From Corynebacterium uterequi (GTDB taxonomy: Bacteria > Actinomycetota > Actinomycetes > Mycobacteriales > Mycobacteriaceae), in NCBI RefSeq assembly GCF_001021065.1, contig NZ_CP011546.1:682001-746000 (forward strand): 64,000 bases of DNA, written 5' to 3'. A model generated the notes under the pieces. That model saw only the letters and a program-made list of their open reading frames with translations, had not been told where the DNA came from and made no database searches. How positions within the stretch are numbered: the first letter of the stretch is position 1; every line of letters begins with the position of its first letter. The position numbers and the translations under genes are program-made. Positions 61,981 to 64,000 of this stretch are shown here, one piece after another.

Positions 61981-63801
61981 ATGGCCAACCTCATCAACCT
62001 GGAAAAGGTGTCGAAAAGCTACGGGCTGAAGACTCTGCTCGACGGCGTTAGCCTCGGTGTGCAAACCGGGGACCGCATCGGCGTCGTCGGCCTCAACGGC
62101 GGCGGTAAAACCACCTTGCTCGAGGTCCTCACCGGCATCGCGCCGGCCGACTCCGGGCGGGTATCCCACGCCTCGGACCTGCGCATGGCGGTCGTCACCC
62201 AACAGGCGAAGCTCGACGACTCCCACACCATCGGCCAGGTGGTGGTGGAGCCCCTAGGACTGGACACCTATGAGTGGGCCTCTAACGCCCGCGTCCGCGA
62301 CGTCCTCGGCGGCCTGGGCGTGGCCGAGCTGGGCCTAGGCACCGCGGTGGGGGAGCTGTCCGGCGGGGAACGACGCCGCGTCAACCTCGCCGCAGCGCTC
62401 GTTCAGGACCTCGACCTCATCGTCCTCGACGAGCCGACGAACCACCTCGACGTGGAAGGCGTCCAATGGCTCGCGGAACACCTGCTCAGCCGCAAGCTGG
62501 CACTCATCGTCGTTACCCACGACCGCTGGTTCCTCGACACAGTGGCAACCAAAACCTGGGAGGTCCACGACGGCCGGGTCGACTTCTACGAGGGTGGCTA
62601 TAACGACTGGACCTTCGCCCGCGCTGAGCGGGCTCGCCAGGCCGACGCCATGGAACAACGGCGCCGCAACCTGGCCCGCAAGGAGCTTGCCTGGCTGCGC
62701 CGCGGCGCCCCGGCCCGCACGTCGAAGCCGCGCTATCGCATCGAAGCCGCCGAGGCCCTCATCGCCGATGTCCCCGCCCCCCGCAACAGCGTCGAGTTGC
62801 TCGCCTTCTCGCGGCAGCGGCAGGGCAAGGTAGTCGTAGAGCTCGAAGACGCCCGCATCGAGACCGTCGACGGCCGCTGCCTCGTCGATAACCTCACCTG
62901 GAGGCTCGCGCCCGGCGAACGCATCGGCCTGGTGGGCGTGAACGGTTCCGGCAAAACGACGCTGCTGCGCGCTATTGCCGGCGCCCACGCGCTCACCGCC
63001 GGCACGCGCATCGAGGGTCAAACCGTGCGCCTCGGTTGGCTGCGCCAGGAACTCGATGACCTGGACCCGGACCGGCGCCTCCTGGACGCCGTGGAGGACG
63101 TCGCCAGCTACGTTCAGCTGGGCAAGAAGGAGCTCACCGCCTCCCAGCTCGCCGAACGCCTCGGGTTTTCTGCGAAGCGGCAGCGGGATTTCATCCGGGA
63201 TCTCTCCGGCGGTGAGCGGCGCCGTCTCCAACTGACGAGGGTGCTCATGGCTGAGCCGAACCTGCTGCTGCTCGACGAGCCAACCAACGACCTGGACATC
63301 GATACCCTCCAGGAATTGGAATCCTTGCTCGACTCCTGGCCGGGGACGCTCATCGTCATCTCTCACGACCGCTACCTCATCGAACGCATCGCGGACAACG
63401 TCTACGCGCTCTTCGGAGACGGCAAGCTCACCCACCTGCCGGCGGGAATTGATGAGTATCTCGCACGCCGCGCCGCGGCCGCCGACGCCGCCTCCGGGCC
63501 CATCAACCTCGGTGAAACGAAGCATGCTACGGCGTCGACGCCGGCCGCCGACGGGCAGCCCCGGCTGAGTTCGCAGCAGGAGCGGGAACTGAAGAAGAAG
63601 CTCAACGCCGTCGAAAGGAAGATGGCCAAGACGGCCGAGCGCATCGCAACCTTCGAACAGGAGCTAGCCGAGCTGTCCATGAACCCGGATCCGGACATGG
63701 GCAAGCTAGCCGACGCTGACCGGGAGCTGCGGGCCGCCCAGGCCGAGCACGAGGAGCTAGAGATGCAGTGGCTGGAGATCGGCGAGCAGCTGGAAGGCTA
63801 G
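61981..63801 (+). CDS. ABC-F family ATPase, Uup/EttA type
   Basis: Cytoplasmic twin-ATPase of 606 residues without TMs. Domain 1: Walker A GLNGGGKTTLL, signature LSGGERRRVNL, Walker B LIVLDEPTNHLD. The linker has the Arg/Lys-rich segment typical of ABC-F ribosome factors. Domain 2: GVNGSGKTTLL, LSGGERRRLQL, LLLLDEPTNDLD. The C-terminal ~90 residues form a coiled coil (RELKKKLNAVERKMAKTAER), as in Uup, which acts on ribosomes or DNA. A frame reaching back to 60670 runs antisense through aztD and is not real. Confidence 0.93.
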   Translation: MANLINLEKVSKSYGLKTLLDGVSLGVQTGDRIGVVGLNGGGKTTLLEVLTGIAPADSGRVSHASDLRMAVVTQQAKLDDSHTIGQVVVEPLGLDTYEWASNARVRDVLGGLGVAELGLGTAVGELSGGERRRVNLAAALVQDLDLIVLDEPTNHLDVEGVQWLAEHLLSRKLALIVVTHDRWFLDTVATKTWEVHDGRVDFYEGGYNDWTFARAERARQADAMEQRRRNLARKELAWLRRGAPARTSKPRYRIEAAEALIADVPAPRNSVELLAFSRQRQGKVVVELEDARIETVDGRCLVDNLTWRLAPGERIGLVGVNGSGKTTLLRAIAGAHALTAGTRIEGQTVRLGWLRQELDDLDPDRRLLDAVEDVASYVQLGKKELTASQLAERLGFSAKRQRDFIRDLSGGERRRLQLTRVLMAEPNLLLLDEPTNDLDIDTLQELESLLDSWPGTLIVISHDRYLIERIADNVYALFGDGKLTHLPAGIDEYLARRAAAADAASGPINLGETKHATASTPAADGQPRLSSQQERELKKKLNAVERKMAKTAERIATFEQELAELSMNPDPDMGKLADADRELRAAQAEHEELEMQWLEIGEQLEG

Positions 63802-64000
63802 GCGCCGGCTCCGCCGAGGAGCATGAGCGTGAGCTGCACGCGGGTCTTCACGCCGAAGCGCTTGAGCAGTGAAGACACGTGCCGCTTCACGGTGGACTCC
63901 GAAAAGTGGGTCACTTCCGCGATCTGTGCGTTGGACTTTCCTTCGCACACGAGGCGGAGGACTTCCTCCTCGCGTTCGTTTAGCATGACGCCGTTGATCT
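63798..64000 (-). CDS. C-terminal part of a LuxR-type (NarL-like) regulator, cut by window edge
   Basis: The last ~67 codons of a gene that continues past 64000. They encode a LuxR helix-turn-helix: LNEREEEVLRLVCEGKSNAQ, then IAEVTHFSESTVKRHVSSLL and KRFGVKTRVQLTLMLLGGAGA. Such domains usually follow a receiver domain (NarL family) partnered with a histidine kinase, both outside the window. Its stop overlaps that of the ABC-F gene. Confidence 0.85.
   Translation of the reverse strand, partial: INGVMLNEREEEVLRLVCEGKSNAQIAEVTHFSESTVKRHVSSLLKRFGVKTRVQLTLMLLGGAGA

Overview
The window is a 64 kb piece of a GC-rich actinobacterial chromosome, almost certainly from the genus Corynebacterium. The evidence is gene order shared with Mycobacterium and C. 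glutamicum (mprA-mprB-pepD-moaB2; galU-glp-rimJ-glpR; pmt/rsmI; metG-tatD-rpf2-ksgA-ispE; perM-purN-purH), a BetP-type osmolyte carrier, resuscitation-promoting factor Rpf2, and many genes whose -10 box (TANNNT) lies 6-8 nt before the start codon, as expected for leaderless mRNAs. The species cannot be told from the sequence. No tRNA, rRNA, insertion sequence, prophage or CRISPR array was seen.

Layout. 1-7 kb: the 3' part of a large Lhr-type helicase, a LysE-type exporter, and a hipBA toxin-antitoxin operon whose promoter carries three identical palindromic operators spaced exactly 61 bp centre to centre. 7-12.2 kb: a self-contained PTS operon comprising a RAT/terminator leader, an EIIBCA permease, a BglG-type antiterminator fused in frame to HPr, and enzyme I. 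12.2-24.2 kb: mostly housekeeping and stress genes (Nei-type glycosylase, a LacI remnant, a TusA/DsrE pair, CadD-like and DedA proteins, pgi, a semialdehyde dehydrogenase, chorismate mutase, PcrA/UvrD helicase, two M23 peptidases). 24.4-29.8 kb: perM-purN-purH, a TetR regulator and a degenerate nucleotidyltransferase-like protein. 29.9-31.8 kb: six ribosomal protein genes of the cysteine-poor (zinc-free) type in two divergent groups. 31.9-43.9 kb: envelope-stress system MprAB/PepD, MoaB2, SAF protein, 5-formyl-THF cyclo-ligase, galU, the MoeA-like division protein Glp and its membrane receptor GlpR, the DNA repair pair ogt-tag, and a DoxX/anti-sigma-like pair. 44-51.3 kb: protein O-mannosyltransferase, rsmI, betP, metG, tatD. 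51.3-57.3 kb: one 1897-residue surface protein, compositionally distinct at its 5' end, with nine apparently identical 267-bp Ig-like repeats and a run of ten G just after its predicted promoter. 57.6-64 kb: rpf2-ksgA-ispE, a zinc chaperone AztD with a candidate Zur box, an ABC-F ATPase, and the end of a LuxR-type regulator.

How parts fit. The PTS genes form a regulatory loop: phosphate flows from EI through HPr to EIIBCA, while the PRD domains of the antiterminator, here covalently attached to HPr, should decide whether the leader terminator is read through. Several loci concern the envelope and its stress responses (MprAB-PepD, M23 peptidases, Rpf2, PerM, Glp/GlpR, Pmt, BetP). The least ordinary loci are the BglG-HPr fusion, the three-operator hipBA promoter and the repeat-rich, possibly phase-variable surface protein.
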